A program made the translations under genes and the position numbers. A stretch of DNA of 64,000 nt, from positions 7,146 to 71,145 of the forward strand of contig NZ_MUXU01000018.1 of the NCBI RefSeq assembly GCF_002014985.1, given 5' to 3'. This DNA comes from Moraxella caviae (GTDB lineage: Bacteria > Pseudomonadota > Gammaproteobacteria > Pseudomonadales > Moraxellaceae). Positions 8,677-18,176 of the stretch are shown here, one piece after another. Position 1 is the first letter of the stretch. Each line of letters begins with the position of its first letter. The notes under the pieces were generated by a model, which was given only the letters and a program-made list of their open reading frames with translations, was not told where the DNA came from and did no database searches.

Positions 8677-8829
8677 GGTGATGGATTTTGGTTGCGGGTT
8701 TGTGGGCGGGGTTTGGTTTTTAAATTAAAAATGAATTTTAAGGCGGATTTTGACCAAAATTTAAGTAAAATTTATCATGCCAAATTGATTTATTGCACAA
8801 AATTGATAATGCCAAACTTAAAAGCGCCA

Positions 8830-9384
8830 TCAATACGACTGCATTTGGTGTAAAAGTGGGTCGGCTTGATAATTTGGCAAAAAAGGCGCAGGCGGTAAGC
8901 GGCGGCGTTTGTCGTACTCACCCAGCAAAAACCAGCGATTTGTCAGCGGCAGATTTAACGCCGTCTCCAGCGTGTGTTCGGCGTGGTTTTGTTGCGGCTC
9001 GTTTGCGGTTTGTGCAACTTGATTGACCGCTGGATTTGCAAGTTGGTTTGCAACTTGGCTTGCAGTTTGACTGACGGTTTGGCTTGGCGCAGCTGGCGCA
9101 GTTTTGGCGTGCTGAGCGTTTAATGAGCGCTGCATGGCATCCATTTGCGCTCTCATGGCGGCTTCTGATTCACGGATTTTGGCGATTTCAGATTTGAGCT
9201 GGGCTTGCGCTTCTATCAGCTCAAGTTCGCTCATCAAGTCGTTTTGTAGGCGTGATGTGGTGCGGCGAAACAGCCCATACCATCGCCCAAGCGTACGCGC
9301 AAACTCGGGCAATTTTTCTGGCCCAAGTACAATCAGCGCAATCACGCCAAACAGCGTCAGCTCAAACAGCCCTAAATTAAACAC
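8830..9384 (-). CDS. tatB: Sec-independent protein translocase subunit TatB
   Basis: This is the single-helix partner of TatC in the signal-peptide receptor complex. The N-terminal MFNLGLFELTLFGVIALIVLG membrane segment and the conserved GPEKLPEFARTLGRW hinge are seen at residues 1-36. They are followed by an amphipathic helix and a charged, Gln/Ala-rich tail (SQTVSQTASQVANQL). The length of 184 residues is normal for TatB and separates it from TatA. It starts 23 bases after tatA. Confidence 0.93.
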   Translation of the reverse strand: MFNLGLFELTLFGVIALIVLGPEKLPEFARTLGRWYGLFRRTTSRLQNDLMSELELIEAQAQLKSEIAKIRESEAAMRAQMDAMQRSLNAQHAKTAPAAPSQTVSQTASQVANQLANPAVNQVAQTANEPQQNHAEHTLETALNLPLTNRWFLLGEYDKRRRLPPAPFLPNYQADPLLHQMQSY

Positions 9385-9407
9385 ATCAAGCCTTTTGGTC
9401 GTTCAAT

Positions 9408-9635
9408 TTAAGCGTCTTTATTTGGCGCAGATTTGACTTCTTCCACAACGTGCGTGGTTTTTTGGCTGTCTGCGTTGCTGTTTAGTTTTGGTTGCTCTTC
9501 GTCTTTGACGGCATCTTTAAAGCCTTTGACCGCTGCGCCTAGGTCTTTGCCAGCGTTTTTTAGTTTGGCTGTGCCAAAAACCACAACCACCACTACCAAG
9601 AGAATCAACCAATGCGTGATAGAAAATCCGCCCAT
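9408..9635 (-). CDS. tatA: Sec-independent protein translocase subunit TatA
   Basis: This is the small pore-forming subunit of the Tat system, 75 residues. One N-terminal helix ([14 protein letters not shown]) is followed by the conserved [22 protein letters not shown] amphipathic region and an acidic tail. It is the first tat gene. Upstream is hisIE, a linkage also seen in beta- and gammaproteobacteria. The 268 bases between hisIE and tatA (9636-9903) hold no gene; only AT-rich stretches are visible. Confidence 0.95.
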   Translation of the reverse strand: MGGFSITHWLILLVVVVVVFGTAKLKNAGKDLGAAVKGFKDAVKDEEQPKLNSNADSQKTTHVVEEVKSAPNKDA

Positions 9636-9903
9636 AATGTTACCTTTTTTACTGTGCTAAATTTTAAAAATGTTAAATTTTAATAGAATAAAGTTGATAA
9701 GTTTGCGTGTGCGATTATTTGCCAAATATAAGCTAAGTAATGCTATAAATTAAGCCGTACACCAGTTGCACGCCATCAATTCGTTCAATCGTCCAAGCCA
9801 ATACTTGCGCATTGTATGACGGTTTTATAAACGTCTTTTGACAATTTGATGACGCTTTGATGACAAATTTTGCGCAAACGCTCGTTTTGACTGTCTGCCA
9901 GAG

Positions 9904-10731
9904 TTATTTTGCGCTGCGTGCGTTTTTCTCGTCAATGCCTGACAAGCCAAAGCGTCTGGCAAGCTCCGCCAAGATGTCTTCGCTGGATAAATCCAAGGCG
10001 TGCAGCGCAACCAAACTGTGAAACCACACATCGGCAATTTCATAAATCACATCGCCACGCTCGCTGTCGCTGTCGCTGTCTGACTTGGTGGCGTTTGCCA
10101 GCTGCAATTCTTTGGCGGCGATGATGGCTTCCACCGCTTCTTCGCCCACTTTTTCTAGGATTTTATTAAGCCCTTTGTGGTACAGACTTGCCACATAAGA
10201 GCTGTCTTTATCGGCAGATTTGCGCTCTTGTAAAATGCTGTCCAGCTGTGCCAAGATGTTTGCCGCTTGGGCGTGATTTGCCGCTGAATTTGCCGCTTGC
10301 GTGGCGCTTTGTGCGTGGCTATTTTTGGCATGGCTGTGCGCCGCATTGCCGTAGATTTCTTCGCTGGATTTGATGGGTGCTTCGGTGGTGTGCCACTCGC
10401 CAGTTGCCACGTCTAATTTTTGATAAAAGCACGACTGCCGCCCCGTGTGGCAAGCGATTCCGCCCACTTGTGTGATGATGAGCGTGATGGCATCGGCATC
10501 GCAATCGGTGCGGATTTCGTGGACGATTTGTGTGTGTCCGCTGCTTTCGCCTTTGTGCCACAGCTTGCCGCGCGAACGGCTAAAATACACCGCTTGACCT
10601 GTCTTGGCGGTAAGTTCTAGGGCTTCTTTGTTTTGCCACGCCATCATCAAAATGCGCCCAGTGTCTTTGTCTTGGGCGATGGCAGGAATCAGTCCGTTTT
10701 CGTTGAAAGTTAATTGGTCTAGCCAGCTCAT
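9904..10731 (-). CDS. hisIE: Bifunctional phosphoribosyl-AMP cyclohydrolase / phosphoribosyl-ATP pyrophosphatase
   Basis: It catalyses steps two and three of histidine biosynthesis. The HisI domain fills residues 1 to about 125, with the metal-site motif DCDAD and CHTGRQSCF. The HisE domain runs from about 165 to the end, with the [14 protein letters not shown] pyrophosphohydrolase motif. The linker (about 130-165) is unusually rich in Ala, His, Gln and Asn, as if expanded; HisIE fusions normally have a shorter junction. No other his genes are near. Confidence 0.93.
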   Translation of the reverse strand: MSWLDQLTFNENGLIPAIAQDKDTGRILMMAWQNKEALELTAKTGQAVYFSRSRGKLWHKGESSGHTQIVHEIRTDCDADAITLIITQVGGIACHTGRQSCFYQKLDVATGEWHTTEAPIKSSEEIYGNAAHSHAKNSHAQSATQAANSAANHAQAANILAQLDSILQERKSADKDSSYVASLYHKGLNKILEKVGEEAVEAIIAAKELQLANATKSDSDSDSERGDVIYEIADVWFHSLVALHALDLSSEDILAELARRFGLSGIDEKNARSAK

Positions 10732-10857
10732 AAGATTGTGTTTTTATTTGGGTTAATTGGTTTTTAATTTGGGTTAATTTAGTGAAGTTATTTGCACTGG
10801 CAAGCGATAAAACCGTGCGTGTGGGCGGCTTATTAAAACTGATTTGTTTGCCAAAAC

Positions 10858-11193
10858 CTATTTAAAGCCATTGGGCTGTAAAATCACCACCAAAGCACCT
10901 GCCAGCACCAGTGCGCCGCCCGCCAAATCCCATGCGCTAAGCGCCACTTTATCCACCAGCATAAGCCACATCAAAGCGCACGCCACATACACACCGCCAT
11001 AAGCGGCATAAATGCGCCCAGATGCCGCAGGGTGCAGGCTAAGCAAATACACAAACGCCATCAAACTTAGGGCACAAGGCAGCCACAGCCACGCACTTTT
11101 TTGCTTATTTAAAATCAAATAGGGCAAGTAGCAGCCGACAATTTCAGCGATGGCGGTTAAAATAAACAGCCCTAAAGTGTGTAAAAATTGCAA
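10858..11193 (-). CDS. YnfA/UPF0060-family small membrane protein
   Basis: This is a four-helix inner-membrane protein of the YnfA family, distantly related to small multidrug transporters; its function is not established. Diagnostic segments are [13 protein letters not shown] and [12 protein letters not shown]. The open frame extends to a TTG at 11250 (130 residues), but family members have about 108 residues and begin only a few residues before the first helix. The TTG at 11193 (giving about 111 residues) fits better. The start codon is therefore uncertain. Confidence 0.8.
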   Translation of the reverse strand: MQFLHTLGLFILTAIAEIVGCYLPYLILNKQKSAWLWLPCALSLMAFVYLLSLHPAASGRIYAAYGGVYVACALMWLMLVDKVALSAWDLAGGALVLAGALVVILQPNGFK

Positions 11194-11439
11194 AGTGGTT
11201 CGTCTTATGTTTTTTAATATTTCGTCTTTTTGTGGGCGCAAGCGTGCCAAGATACGGCTATTGTACCGCTTGGCGTGGTGTAAGTAAAGCTGCTTTCTTG
11301 TTGGTTTGATGTGCGGATTTTAAAAATGGGTGTGTGCTTGTGATTTTTGGTGTGGTTTGTGCGCTGCTTTTAAATTTAGGTTTTAAAATTAAGCGTGCGT
11401 TTGGCGGTGAATTTGCTGGCGAAAAAGGCGATAATTTGC

Positions 11440-11468
11440 TTGTTTTTTATGCCAAGACAATGTATAAT
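11440..11468 (+). promoter_or_regulatory. Promoter of rpmI-rplT
   Basis: TTGTTT (11440-11445), a 17-base spacer, and a perfect TATAAT (11463-11468). The leader to rpmI is about 85 bases. The rest of 11251-11559 shows no gene. Confidence 0.65.
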
Positions 11469-11559
11469 GCGCATCCCACCTTCCGCTTTCGCAATGCTTT
11501 GGCGTGCGAGTGGCAAAAAGGTTCACAACGGGCAACCGATGTTTTTAAAGAGGCTAATT

Positions 11560-11751
11560 ATGAAACTAAAAACCAAACGTGGTGCGGCTAAGCGTTTCAA
11601 AAAAACCGCAAACGGCTTTAAGCGTAAACAAGCGTTCAAACGCCATATTCTTACCAAAAAATCTCCAAAGCGTATCCGCCAACTGCGCGGCTGTGTTATG
11701 GTTCACGCATCTGACGTGGCTTCAATCCGTCGTATGTGCCCATACATCTAA
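11560..11751 (+). CDS. rpmI: Large-subunit ribosomal protein bL35
   Basis: A basic 63-residue protein, [16 protein letters not shown]..., the standard start of bL35. ATG at 11560 is chosen because it matches the family N-terminus and has an AAAGAGG ribosome binding site; a longer open frame upstream is spurious. infC, which usually precedes rpmI, is not in the window; rpmI has its own promoter here. rplT follows 29 bases later. Confidence 0.96.
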   Translation: MKLKTKRGAAKRFKKTANGFKRKQAFKRHILTKKSPKRIRQLRGCVMVHASDVASIRRMCPYI

Positions 11752-11780
11752 TTAACTTTGCAAGATTTTAGGAGAATATC

Positions 11781-12137
11781 ATGGCTCGTGTAAAACGTGG
11801 TGTACAGGCAAATCGCCGTCATAAAAAAGTTCTGGCTCGTGCTAAAGGTTACTATGGCGCACGTTCACGCGTGTATCGTGTAGCAGTACAAGCGGTAATG
11901 AAAGCTGGTCAATATGCATATCGTGACCGCCGTAACAAAAAACGTTCTTTCCGCCGTCTGTGGATCGCTCGTATCAACGCTGGTGCGCGCTTGAACGGTC
12001 TAAGTTACAGCCGTCTGATCAATGGCTTGAAAAAAGCAAACATTGACATTGACCGCCGTATCCTAGCGGACATCGCTATGCATGACGCAGCGGCTTTCAC
12101 TGCAATCGCAGAAAAAGCAAAAGCTGCTTTGGCATAA
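11781..12137 (+). CDS. rplT: Large-subunit ribosomal protein bL20
   Basis: 118 residues beginning [20 protein letters not shown], the typical bL20 N-terminal extension that helps fold 23S rRNA. In E. coli bL20 also represses its own operon by binding the mRNA. The ribosome binding site TTAGGAG precedes the ATG. A strong terminator closes the unit, so pheST are transcribed separately. Confidence 0.97.
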   Translation: MARVKRGVQANRRHKKVLARAKGYYGARSRVYRVAVQAVMKAGQYAYRDRRNKKRSFRRLWIARINAGARLNGLSYSRLINGLKKANIDIDRRILADIAMHDAAAFTAIAEKAKAALA

Positions 12138-12160
12138 TCTTAAATTTTCATAATTTAAGA

Positions 12161-12199
12161 AAAACCCACCAACATCGCAAGGTGTTTGGTGGGTTTTTG
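12161..12199 (+). terminator. Rho-independent terminator, probably bidirectional
   Basis: The stem AAAACCCACCAA.../...TTGGTGGGTTTT within 12161-12199 has A and T runs on both sides. It ends the rplT transcript and may also end the opposing Uma2-family gene. Confidence 0.9.
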
Positions 12200-12245
12200 T
12201 TTTGGGTGGTGGTTGGTTGGTGGTTGGTGAATGATTGGTAAATTA

Positions 12246-12815
12246 TCAGTCGTCAAACAGTTTATCCAGCGCAAGACAAAATTCAGGCAATACTGTAGAA
12301 CGAATGGTTTCTCCGCTGACAAAAGGTTTAAGCCCAACAAATTTGCCGTTTTGTAAAACATACATCAACACTGTTTTATATGTTGGGTCAATAATCCAGT
12401 ATTCGCGCACGCCAGCATCTTGGTACAAGTTGAACTTAACTCCCATCTCTTTTTTACTATTGCTGGGCGATAAAATTTCAACCACAATATCAGGCGCGCC
12501 ATCGCAGCCACGCTCAGTAAGTTTAGTGGTGTCGCACACCACGCAAATATCAGGCTGAACCACGCTTTCGCTATCATCTATCAGCAGGCGTACATCAAAT
12601 GGCGCAGTATACACATCGCAAGCCAAGCCTTCAAGGTGTTGATAGAGTTTGGCGCTAAGCACCATGGAGATTTTTTGATGTAAGCGCACAGGTGCAGGGC
12701 TCATGGCAGTGATTTTGCCGTAAATCAGCTCAATGCCTTCTTTGATTTGCCAAGAGAGATAATCAGCATAGGTGTAGCGTTTGTTTAAATCCAGCTGACT
12801 AAGTTGTGTAATCAT
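12246..12815 (-). CDS. Uma2-family (PD-(D/E)xK fold) putative nuclease
   Basis: A 189-residue protein of the Uma2/DUF820 family, which has a restriction-endonuclease-like fold; the biological role is unknown. Family marks are PDICVV near residue 92, then PDIVVEILSPSN near 109 (the D...E pair of the active site), a following Lys, and YQDAGVREYWIIDP. It lies on the opposite strand between rplT and pheS, interrupting a usually continuous translation gene run, which suggests a later insertion. RBS AAGGAG precedes the ATG by about nine bases. Confidence 0.85.
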   Translation of the reverse strand: MITQLSQLDLNKRYTYADYLSWQIKEGIELIYGKITAMSPAPVRLHQKISMVLSAKLYQHLEGLACDVYTAPFDVRLLIDDSESVVQPDICVVCDTTKLTERGCDGAPDIVVEILSPSNSKKEMGVKFNLYQDAGVREYWIIDPTYKTVLMYVLQNGKFVGLKPFVSGETIRSTVLPEFCLALDKLFDD

Positions 12816-12965
12816 AGCCTTGCTCCTTGTTTATCTTTTCTTTTATTGTAACCGAAAATCGCCCCCAAAAACAGCCAAACTCACCCAAAGATAAAATTTG
12901 CTCGCCTTACATATTAAATTTTGCAAAAAATCACGCAAAGCCTTTGATATATTTGCAAAATTTCA

Positions 12966-12994
12966 TTTACAAAATCTGGCGAACGCTTTAAAAT
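12966..12994 (+). promoter_or_regulatory. pheS: Promoter of pheS
   Basis: TTTACA (12966-12971), a 17-base spacer and TAAAAT (12989-12994), about 75 bases before the pheS start. I saw no phenylalanine-rich leader peptide or attenuator. Confidence 0.55.
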
Positions 12995-13068
12995 GGTGGG
13001 GATATTTTTCTTTGATTTTGATGGCTGATTTTTGCCAGAAATGATTAACGAAACGATTGGTTAGAATA

Positions 13069-14112
13069 ATGACAAATGAACTACAAACCGCCTTGCCAAG
13101 TTTGGCGCAAAATTTGGCGGACATCACTCCAGAAGCGCTGACGGCTTTTGGCGATGCGGCAGCGGCATTGATTGGCAGTGCAAAAGACGAAGCAGAATTG
13201 CAAAATCTGCGTGTGAATTTGACAGGTAAAAAGGCGGCTTTAACTGCACTGTCCAAGCAAATGGGCGGACTGGACGCAGAAAGCAAAAAAACTTACGGTG
13301 CGTATTTGCACGAGCTGCGTAGCCGCTTAAATGCAGCGTTTGATGCGCAAGGCGTGATTTTGGCACAGGCGGTTTTGGCAGCGAAACTTGCCAGCGAAAC
13401 CATCGACATCAGCTTGCCTGCACGCAAAGACATCAAAGGCGGCTTGCACCCAATCACCCAAACCACCGAGCGCATGAAACGCTTTTTCACGCAGGCGGGC
13501 TTTAGCATTGCCACAGGCCCTGAAGTGGAAAGCGATTATTACAACTTTGAAGCGCTCAACATTCCAAGCCATCACCCAGCGCGCGCCATGCACGACACGT
13601 TTTATTTTGACGCGCATTATTTGCTGCGCACGCACACATCGAGCGTGCAAATTCGCACGATGGAAAACAGCGAGCCGCCGATTCGCATCATTTGCCCGGG
13701 GCGTGTGTACCGCTGCGACAGCGACCAAACGCACTCGCCAATGTTTCATCAGATGGAAGGTTTGATGATTTCGCGTTCGTCCAATTTTGCTGAGCTTAAA
13801 GGCTTGATTCATGAGTTTTTGGACGCGTTTTTTGGCAGACAGCTGACCGTGCGTTTTCGTCCGTCCTTTTTTCCTTTTACCGAGCCGTCTGCCGAAGTGG
13901 ACATCTTGGCAGAAAATGGCAAATGGCTAGAAGTGATGGGCTGTGGCATGGTGCATCCGCAAGTGCTTAAAAACTGCGGCATTGACCCGAACGAATACAC
14001 AGGTTTTGCCTTTGGTATGGGCATTGAGCGCTTTGCCATGCTGTATTACGGCATTGATGATTTGCGTCTGTTTTTCCAAAATGACGTGCGTTTTTTAAAG
14101 CGATTCGGCTGA
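13069..14112 (+). CDS. pheS: Phenylalanine-tRNA ligase alpha subunit
   Basis: This is the catalytic alpha subunit of the (alpha-beta)2 enzyme that charges tRNA-Phe. The N-terminal coiled coil (residues 1 to about 90) is followed by the class II core. Motif 2 is seen as [21 protein letters not shown] and motif 3 as [14 protein letters not shown] near the end. ATG at 13069 (347 residues) is preferred over the TTG four codons upstream because it matches the family N-terminus. A small gene separates it from pheT. Confidence 0.96.
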   Translation: MTNELQTALPSLAQNLADITPEALTAFGDAAAALIGSAKDEAELQNLRVNLTGKKAALTALSKQMGGLDAESKKTYGAYLHELRSRLNAAFDAQGVILAQAVLAAKLASETIDISLPARKDIKGGLHPITQTTERMKRFFTQAGFSIATGPEVESDYYNFEALNIPSHHPARAMHDTFYFDAHYLLRTHTSSVQIRTMENSEPPIRIICPGRVYRCDSDQTHSPMFHQMEGLMISRSSNFAELKGLIHEFLDAFFGRQLTVRFRPSFFPFTEPSAEVDILAENGKWLEVMGCGMVHPQVLKNCGIDPNEYTGFAFGMGIERFAMLYYGIDDLRLFFQNDVRFLKRFG

Positions 14113-14149
14113 TTTTTAAGCCTTGCTTGAGTAGTATCAACGTTATTAA

Positions 14150-14380
14150 ATGATGAAGCGATGGGCTGCTAGCGTTTTGCACAACGGACAAGTGATGTGG
14201 CTGGATACGCCGCCACAGGCGCAAAACGCCAAAGTGATTATTACGGTGGTTGATGAAGCGCTGCCAAAACTCACTGCCAAAAGACAGCTTGGTTTTATGC
14301 AGGGCGAAATGGTTTTGCCTGATGACATCAATGCTTATGATGACGAAGTGGCGAAGCTGTTTGATGGTGAAATTTGCTGA
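14150..14380 (+). CDS. Small antitoxin-like protein between pheS and pheT
   Basis: 76 residues. I do not recognise it firmly. The N-terminal half (HNGQVMWLDTPPQ...KVIITVVDE) looks like a short AbrB-like or Phd-like strand segment. The C-terminal pattern R-Q-L-G-F-M-Q-G-E-M-V-L-P-D-D followed by DDEVAKLFDGE resembles the end of DUF2281-type antitoxins, where a similar LG..G....PDDF....E...F.GE tail binds the toxin. No toxin gene follows. The reading frame after its stop has a short stretch containing HHDHLLSQ that faintly recalls a PIN-domain motif, so this may be what is left of a toxin-antitoxin pair. It begins 38 bases after pheS without a strong ribosome binding site. Confidence 0.6.
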   Translation: MMKRWAASVLHNGQVMWLDTPPQAQNAKVIITVVDEALPKLTAKRQLGFMQGEMVLPDDINAYDDEVAKLFDGEIC

Positions 14381-14547
14381 CAAAATCTTTGCTGTGTAAT
14401 TGTGTTTAATGCGGTGGATTTGAGTCATCACGACCATTTGTTAAGTCAAATACGCTTGATAAACATCGTTTGACAAACACTGCTTAAGAAGTGCCAAGCC
14501 ACCTAAAAAACCGTAAAAATAACAAAATTTAACCAACGAGACCAACA

Positions 14548-16932
14548 ATGAAAATCAGTGAAAATTGGCTAAGACAATGGGCAAATCCTGCCGTATCCAG
14601 TGCCGAGCTTGGCGAGCAGCTGACGATGGCTGGGCTTGAGCTTGACGGTATGCAAAGCGTTGCGCCTGCGTTTAGTGGTGTGCTGACGGGCGAAGTGCTA
14701 AGCTGTGAGCAGCACCCAGATGCGGATAAATTGCGTGTAACCACCGTAAGTATTGGACAAGGCGAGCCGCTACAAATCGTGTGTGGTGCGCCAAATGTGC
14801 GTACAGGCTTGAAAGTGGCGGTGGCGACCATCGGTGCGGTTTTGCCAGAGAATTTTAAAATTAAAAAGGGCAAGCTGCGTGGCGTGGAGTCGCACGGTAT
14901 GCTGTGCGGCGCAAGTGAGCTTGGCTTGGTAGATGAGATTGATGGCTTGCTTGAGTTGCCAGATGATGCGCCTGTTGGCGTTGATGTGCGTGAATACCTG
15001 AATTTGGATGCGCAGATTTTTGATGTGGCGATTACCCCAAACCGTGGCGACTGCCTAAGTGTGCTGGGACTTGCGCGTGAGATTGCCGCCATCAATCATT
15101 TGCCGCTAAACCGCCCAGCCATCACCGCACCAGAAATCACAAGCGCACGCACGCAGGCGGTGAGCGTACAGGCGGTGCAGGCTTGCCCACGCTATCTGGC
15201 GCAGCCGATTACCGACATCAACCGCAGCATTGCCACACCAAAATGGATGAGCGATGCGCTGGTGGCGTCTGGTGTGCGCACGCATAATTTTTTGGTGGAC
15301 GTAACCAATTTTGTGCTTTTGGAGCTAGGGCAGCCGCTACATGCCTTTGATGCGGATAAAATTTCAGGGCAAATCGTGGTGCGTCTAGCAAACCAAGGCG
15401 AGAAATTCACCCTGCTTAACGATCAAGAAGTGGTGCTGGCTGGCGATGAGCTGGTGATTGCCGATGATGAAGGCGTGCTGGCGTTGGCGGGCATCATGGG
15501 CGGCGCACGCTCAGCGGTGAGTGATGACACGGTGAACATCGTGCTGGAATCGGCATATTTTGATCCATTGGCGATTGCAGGGCGCGCACGTCGTTTTGGC
15601 TTGCACACGGACGCTTCGCAGCGTTTTGAGCGTGGCGTGGATTTTGAATTGGCGCAGCTTGCGATTGACCGTGCGGTGTCTTTGATTGTAGAGATTGCTG
15701 GCGGTAAAGCAGGTGCAATCACGGCGGCGGTGAATGCCGATGAATTGCCAAAACGTGCCGCAATCAGCTTGCCGCTTGAGCGCATCGAGCGACTGCTTGG
15801 TGTGGCTGTGCCTGCCGATGACGTGGTGGCTGGGTTAAATCGCCTTGAAATTACCACTACGCTTGAAAATGACGTGCTGACTGCCGTGCCGCCAAGCCAT
15901 CGCTTTGATTTGAGCATTGCTGAAGACATCATTGAAGAAGTGGCGCGCAGCTATGGGTATAGCAACATTGCGCCTGTGCTGCCAAATTTTGCGGTGGATA
16001 TGCGCTATGACGACACGGCAGATTTGACGCACACGCTTAAGCAAACGCTTGCCAATGCAGGCTATTTTGAAGCGGTGAGTTTTAGTTTTAGCGATGCGAA
16101 AATTGAGACGCTGTTTGATGATGTGGCTTTGGGTGCGGTGTTGCCGCTTGCCAATCCGATTTCATCTGAACTTGCGGTCATGCGCCGTACGCTGCTGTCT
16201 AGCCTTTTGCCTGTGGTGGCGCACAACCTAAACCGCCAGCAAAGCCAAGTGCGTCTGTTTGAGACGGGTTTGTCTTTTGTGGGCGAAAATGTGGCAAATC
16301 TGACGCAGACGCCAAGCCTTGCCATCGTGGCGACAGGTGCGGTGGGCGATGAAGTGCATGGCGCACGCGCGATGGATTTTTATGACTTAAAGGGCGATGT
16401 TGAAGCCTTGCTGCCAGCCAATCTTGCTGCCAGTGATGTGGTGTTTGAGCGCACTGACGTGGCGTTTTTGCACCCGGGGCAGAGCGCTTATTTGAGCGTT
16501 CGTGGCGAGCGTTTGGGCTGGTTTGGTCAGCTGCACCCAAGCATTGCCAAGGCGCTGGATTTAAAAACCGTTTGGGTGGCGCAGTTTGCGCTTGAGCCTT
16601 TGCTTGCCTTGCATCGCGCGCCAAAATCGGTGAGCGCACCAAGCAAATTCCCAAGCGTGCGCCGTGATTTGGCGTTTTTGGTGGACGAATCTTTGACGTG
16701 GCAAGCTGTGGCTGACGCTGTGCGTGCGGCGGCAGGGCGTTTCTTGGTGGACGTGCGTTTGTTTGATGTGTACCAAGGCGAGCGTTTGCCAGCGGGCAAA
16801 AAATCTTTGGCATTTGCCATGACTTTCCAAGATCAAAACGCCACTTTAGAAGACGATGCCATCAAAGCTGCGATGGATAAAGTTGCACGCCACTTGAGCG
16901 AAAAATTTGACGCACAGCTGCGTGATGGCTGA
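14548..16932 (+). CDS. pheT: Phenylalanine-tRNA ligase beta subunit
   Basis: 794 residues, a normal length. Domains in order are an EMAP/OB-fold tRNA-binding domain (residues 40-150, GEVLSCEQHPDADKLRV), the B3/B4 editing domain (about 210-385), B5 (about 400-470), the inactive class II-like core (about 480-690), and a C-terminal ferredoxin-like anticodon-binding domain (about 700-794, SKFPSVRRDLAFLVDE). It is separated from pheS by a small antitoxin-like gene and followed by ihfA. Confidence 0.97.
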   Translation: MKISENWLRQWANPAVSSAELGEQLTMAGLELDGMQSVAPAFSGVLTGEVLSCEQHPDADKLRVTTVSIGQGEPLQIVCGAPNVRTGLKVAVATIGAVLPENFKIKKGKLRGVESHGMLCGASELGLVDEIDGLLELPDDAPVGVDVREYLNLDAQIFDVAITPNRGDCLSVLGLAREIAAINHLPLNRPAITAPEITSARTQAVSVQAVQACPRYLAQPITDINRSIATPKWMSDALVASGVRTHNFLVDVTNFVLLELGQPLHAFDADKISGQIVVRLANQGEKFTLLNDQEVVLAGDELVIADDEGVLALAGIMGGARSAVSDDTVNIVLESAYFDPLAIAGRARRFGLHTDASQRFERGVDFELAQLAIDRAVSLIVEIAGGKAGAITAAVNADELPKRAAISLPLERIERLLGVAVPADDVVAGLNRLEITTTLENDVLTAVPPSHRFDLSIAEDIIEEVARSYGYSNIAPVLPNFAVDMRYDDTADLTHTLKQTLANAGYFEAVSFSFSDAKIETLFDDVALGAVLPLANPISSELAVMRRTLLSSLLPVVAHNLNRQQSQVRLFETGLSFVGENVANLTQTPSLAIVATGAVGDEVHGARAMDFYDLKGDVEALLPANLAASDVVFERTDVAFLHPGQSAYLSVRGERLGWFGQLHPSIAKALDLKTVWVAQFALEPLLALHRAPKSVSAPSKFPSVRRDLAFLVDESLTWQAVADAVRAAAGRFLVDVRLFDVYQGERLPAGKKSLAFAMTFQDQNATLEDDAIKAAMDKVARHLSEKFDAQLRDG

Positions 16933-17056
16933 ATTTGATTTTATAAATTCATTATAAGCAGTTGATTTTATTTGGTTTTTAATCGGTTTGATTATGTGTT
17001 TTGATGGTAAATTGCCCAAGGCTTTTTTGCCATCATTCAAATGATAAGGAACACTC

Positions 17057-17356
17057 ATGAGTGCACTAACCAAAGCAGACATGGTCAATCACTTGGTGAT
17101 TCGTATGCGACTCACACGCCAGCAAGCACGTTTTTTGGTGGTGAATTTTTTTGATGAAATCAGCAAAAGCCTTGCCGATGGCAAAGAAGTGAAGCTGTCA
17201 GGATTTGGCAATTTTGAGCTAAAAGACAAAAAATCACGTCCGGGGCGTAACCCAAAAACAGGCGAAGAAATTCCTGTGCAGGCGCGCCGTGTCGTTACGT
17301 TCAAGGCGGGGCAAAAGCTGCGTGGACGTATTGATATGGAAAATAAGCAGCATTAG
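17057..17356 (+). CDS. ihfA: Integration host factor alpha subunit
   Basis: A 99-residue DNA-bending protein of the HU/IHF family, the alpha half of the IHF heterodimer. It has the DNA-minor-groove arm with [12 protein letters not shown], including the intercalating proline, and the [11 protein letters not shown] region. The location behind pheT is the standard one for ihfA and supports alpha rather than beta. RBS AAGGA lies before the ATG. Confidence 0.95.
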   Translation: MSALTKADMVNHLVIRMRLTRQQARFLVVNFFDEISKSLADGKEVKLSGFGNFELKDKKSRPGRNPKTGEEIPVQARRVVTFKAGQKLRGRIDMENKQH

Positions 17357-17380
17357 GCGAGTGATTTTGCCAAAAATAGC

Positions 17381-17409
17381 TTGAATTTTTCCTGTAAATT
17401 TGCTAGAAT
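17381..17409 (+). promoter_or_regulatory. rpmE2: Promoter of rpmE2
   Basis: TTGAAT (17381-17386), a 17-base spacer and TAGAAT (17404-17409). The predicted leader of about 135 bases before the start codon is long for such a gene; it starts with a small hairpin CCCA...TGGG near 17425-17439. No clear Zur box was seen. Confidence 0.6.
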
Positions 17410-17552
17410 TTGCTTTCATTTTCCCATCTGAGTGGGCTAATGCAACGTAAAGCGTGGTGCGCTGTGCCAAAGTTGGTTGGTGATGGCGTGGCTGCGTTAG
17501 GCTGCCTAAGGTGGTGCACATTAGTGCTCAGATTTATTGGATAGAGATTACC

Positions 17553-17813
17553 ATGCGTAAAGACATTCACCCAGAATACAAAGAAGTTTTGTTCCACGAC
17601 ACCAACGCTGACGTGTACTTTTTGACTCGTTCTACCGTTGCTACCAAAGCCACTCGTGAGTACGAAGGCAAAGAATATCCATACTTCCCATTGGATATTT
17701 CAAGCGCTTCTCACCCATTCTACACAGGCGAGCAACGCAAAGCGTCAAACGAAGGCCGTGTGGCAAGCTTCAACAAGCGTTTCGGTGCATTTGCCAACCG
17801 TGGCAAAAAATAA
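17553..17813 (+). CDS. rpmE2: Large-subunit ribosomal protein bL31, type B
   Basis: 86 residues beginning [20 protein letters not shown]. The paired cysteines of the zinc-binding type A form are absent, so this is the zinc-independent type B paralogue. It ends with the family tail FNKRFGAFA. In other bacteria type B L31 is made under zinc shortage under Zur control; no Zur site is obvious here. ATG at 17553 is preferred over an upstream in-frame start because it matches the family. Confidence 0.95.
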   Translation: MRKDIHPEYKEVLFHDTNADVYFLTRSTVATKATREYEGKEYPYFPLDISSASHPFYTGEQRKASNEGRVASFNKRFGAFANRGKK

Positions 17814-17834
17814 GCCGTATTTTATACGCTTTAG

Positions 17835-17859
17835 CCGCTCCATTTTGGGGCGGTTTTTT
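17835..17859 (+). terminator. Rho-independent terminator after rpmE2
   Basis: The stem CCGCTCC / GGGGCGG, with one G-T pair, is followed by six T residues. Confidence 0.85.
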
Positions 17860-17941
17860 GTTGGTTTGAGTTTTGTGATTTGCATAACAAGGGCGGTGAT
17901 TGCTTAGATTGAATTATCCGATAAAGAGAAATTTTTACAAG

Positions 17942-17950
17942 TTATCCACA
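17942..17950 (+). promoter_or_regulatory. DnaA-box-like site in repeat A
   Basis: TTATCCACA equals the consensus DnaA box. A second identical site lies near 18177-18185 at the other side of the AT-rich core. Whether DnaA binds is not known. Confidence 0.5.
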
Positions 17951-18176
17951 GATTTTAGCATAAAATTTTTGTTAATTTCGTGGAACATCCTGCGTATGAT
18001 GATTTGAAAAAATTACGATTTTCTGTGTCTTTATAAAAAATATCAATGATTTATAACTGATTGATTTTAAAAGATAAAATTTATCAATGTGTCATGATGA
18101 TGACAAGTCAAAATCACGCTATAAGCACCGAATGATAAAGGCTTGGGCGGATAAAATCATGCCATTTCCACAAAGT

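Noticed and set aside
13327..13812. Open frame of 161 codons antisense to pheS
   Set aside because: Shadow frame with no recognisable domain inside a conserved tRNA ligase gene.
16199..16813. Long open frame (204 codons) antisense to pheT
   Set aside because: It lies fully inside pheT in the opposite strand, is rich in Pro/Arg/Gln as expected from a shadow frame, and has no family match.
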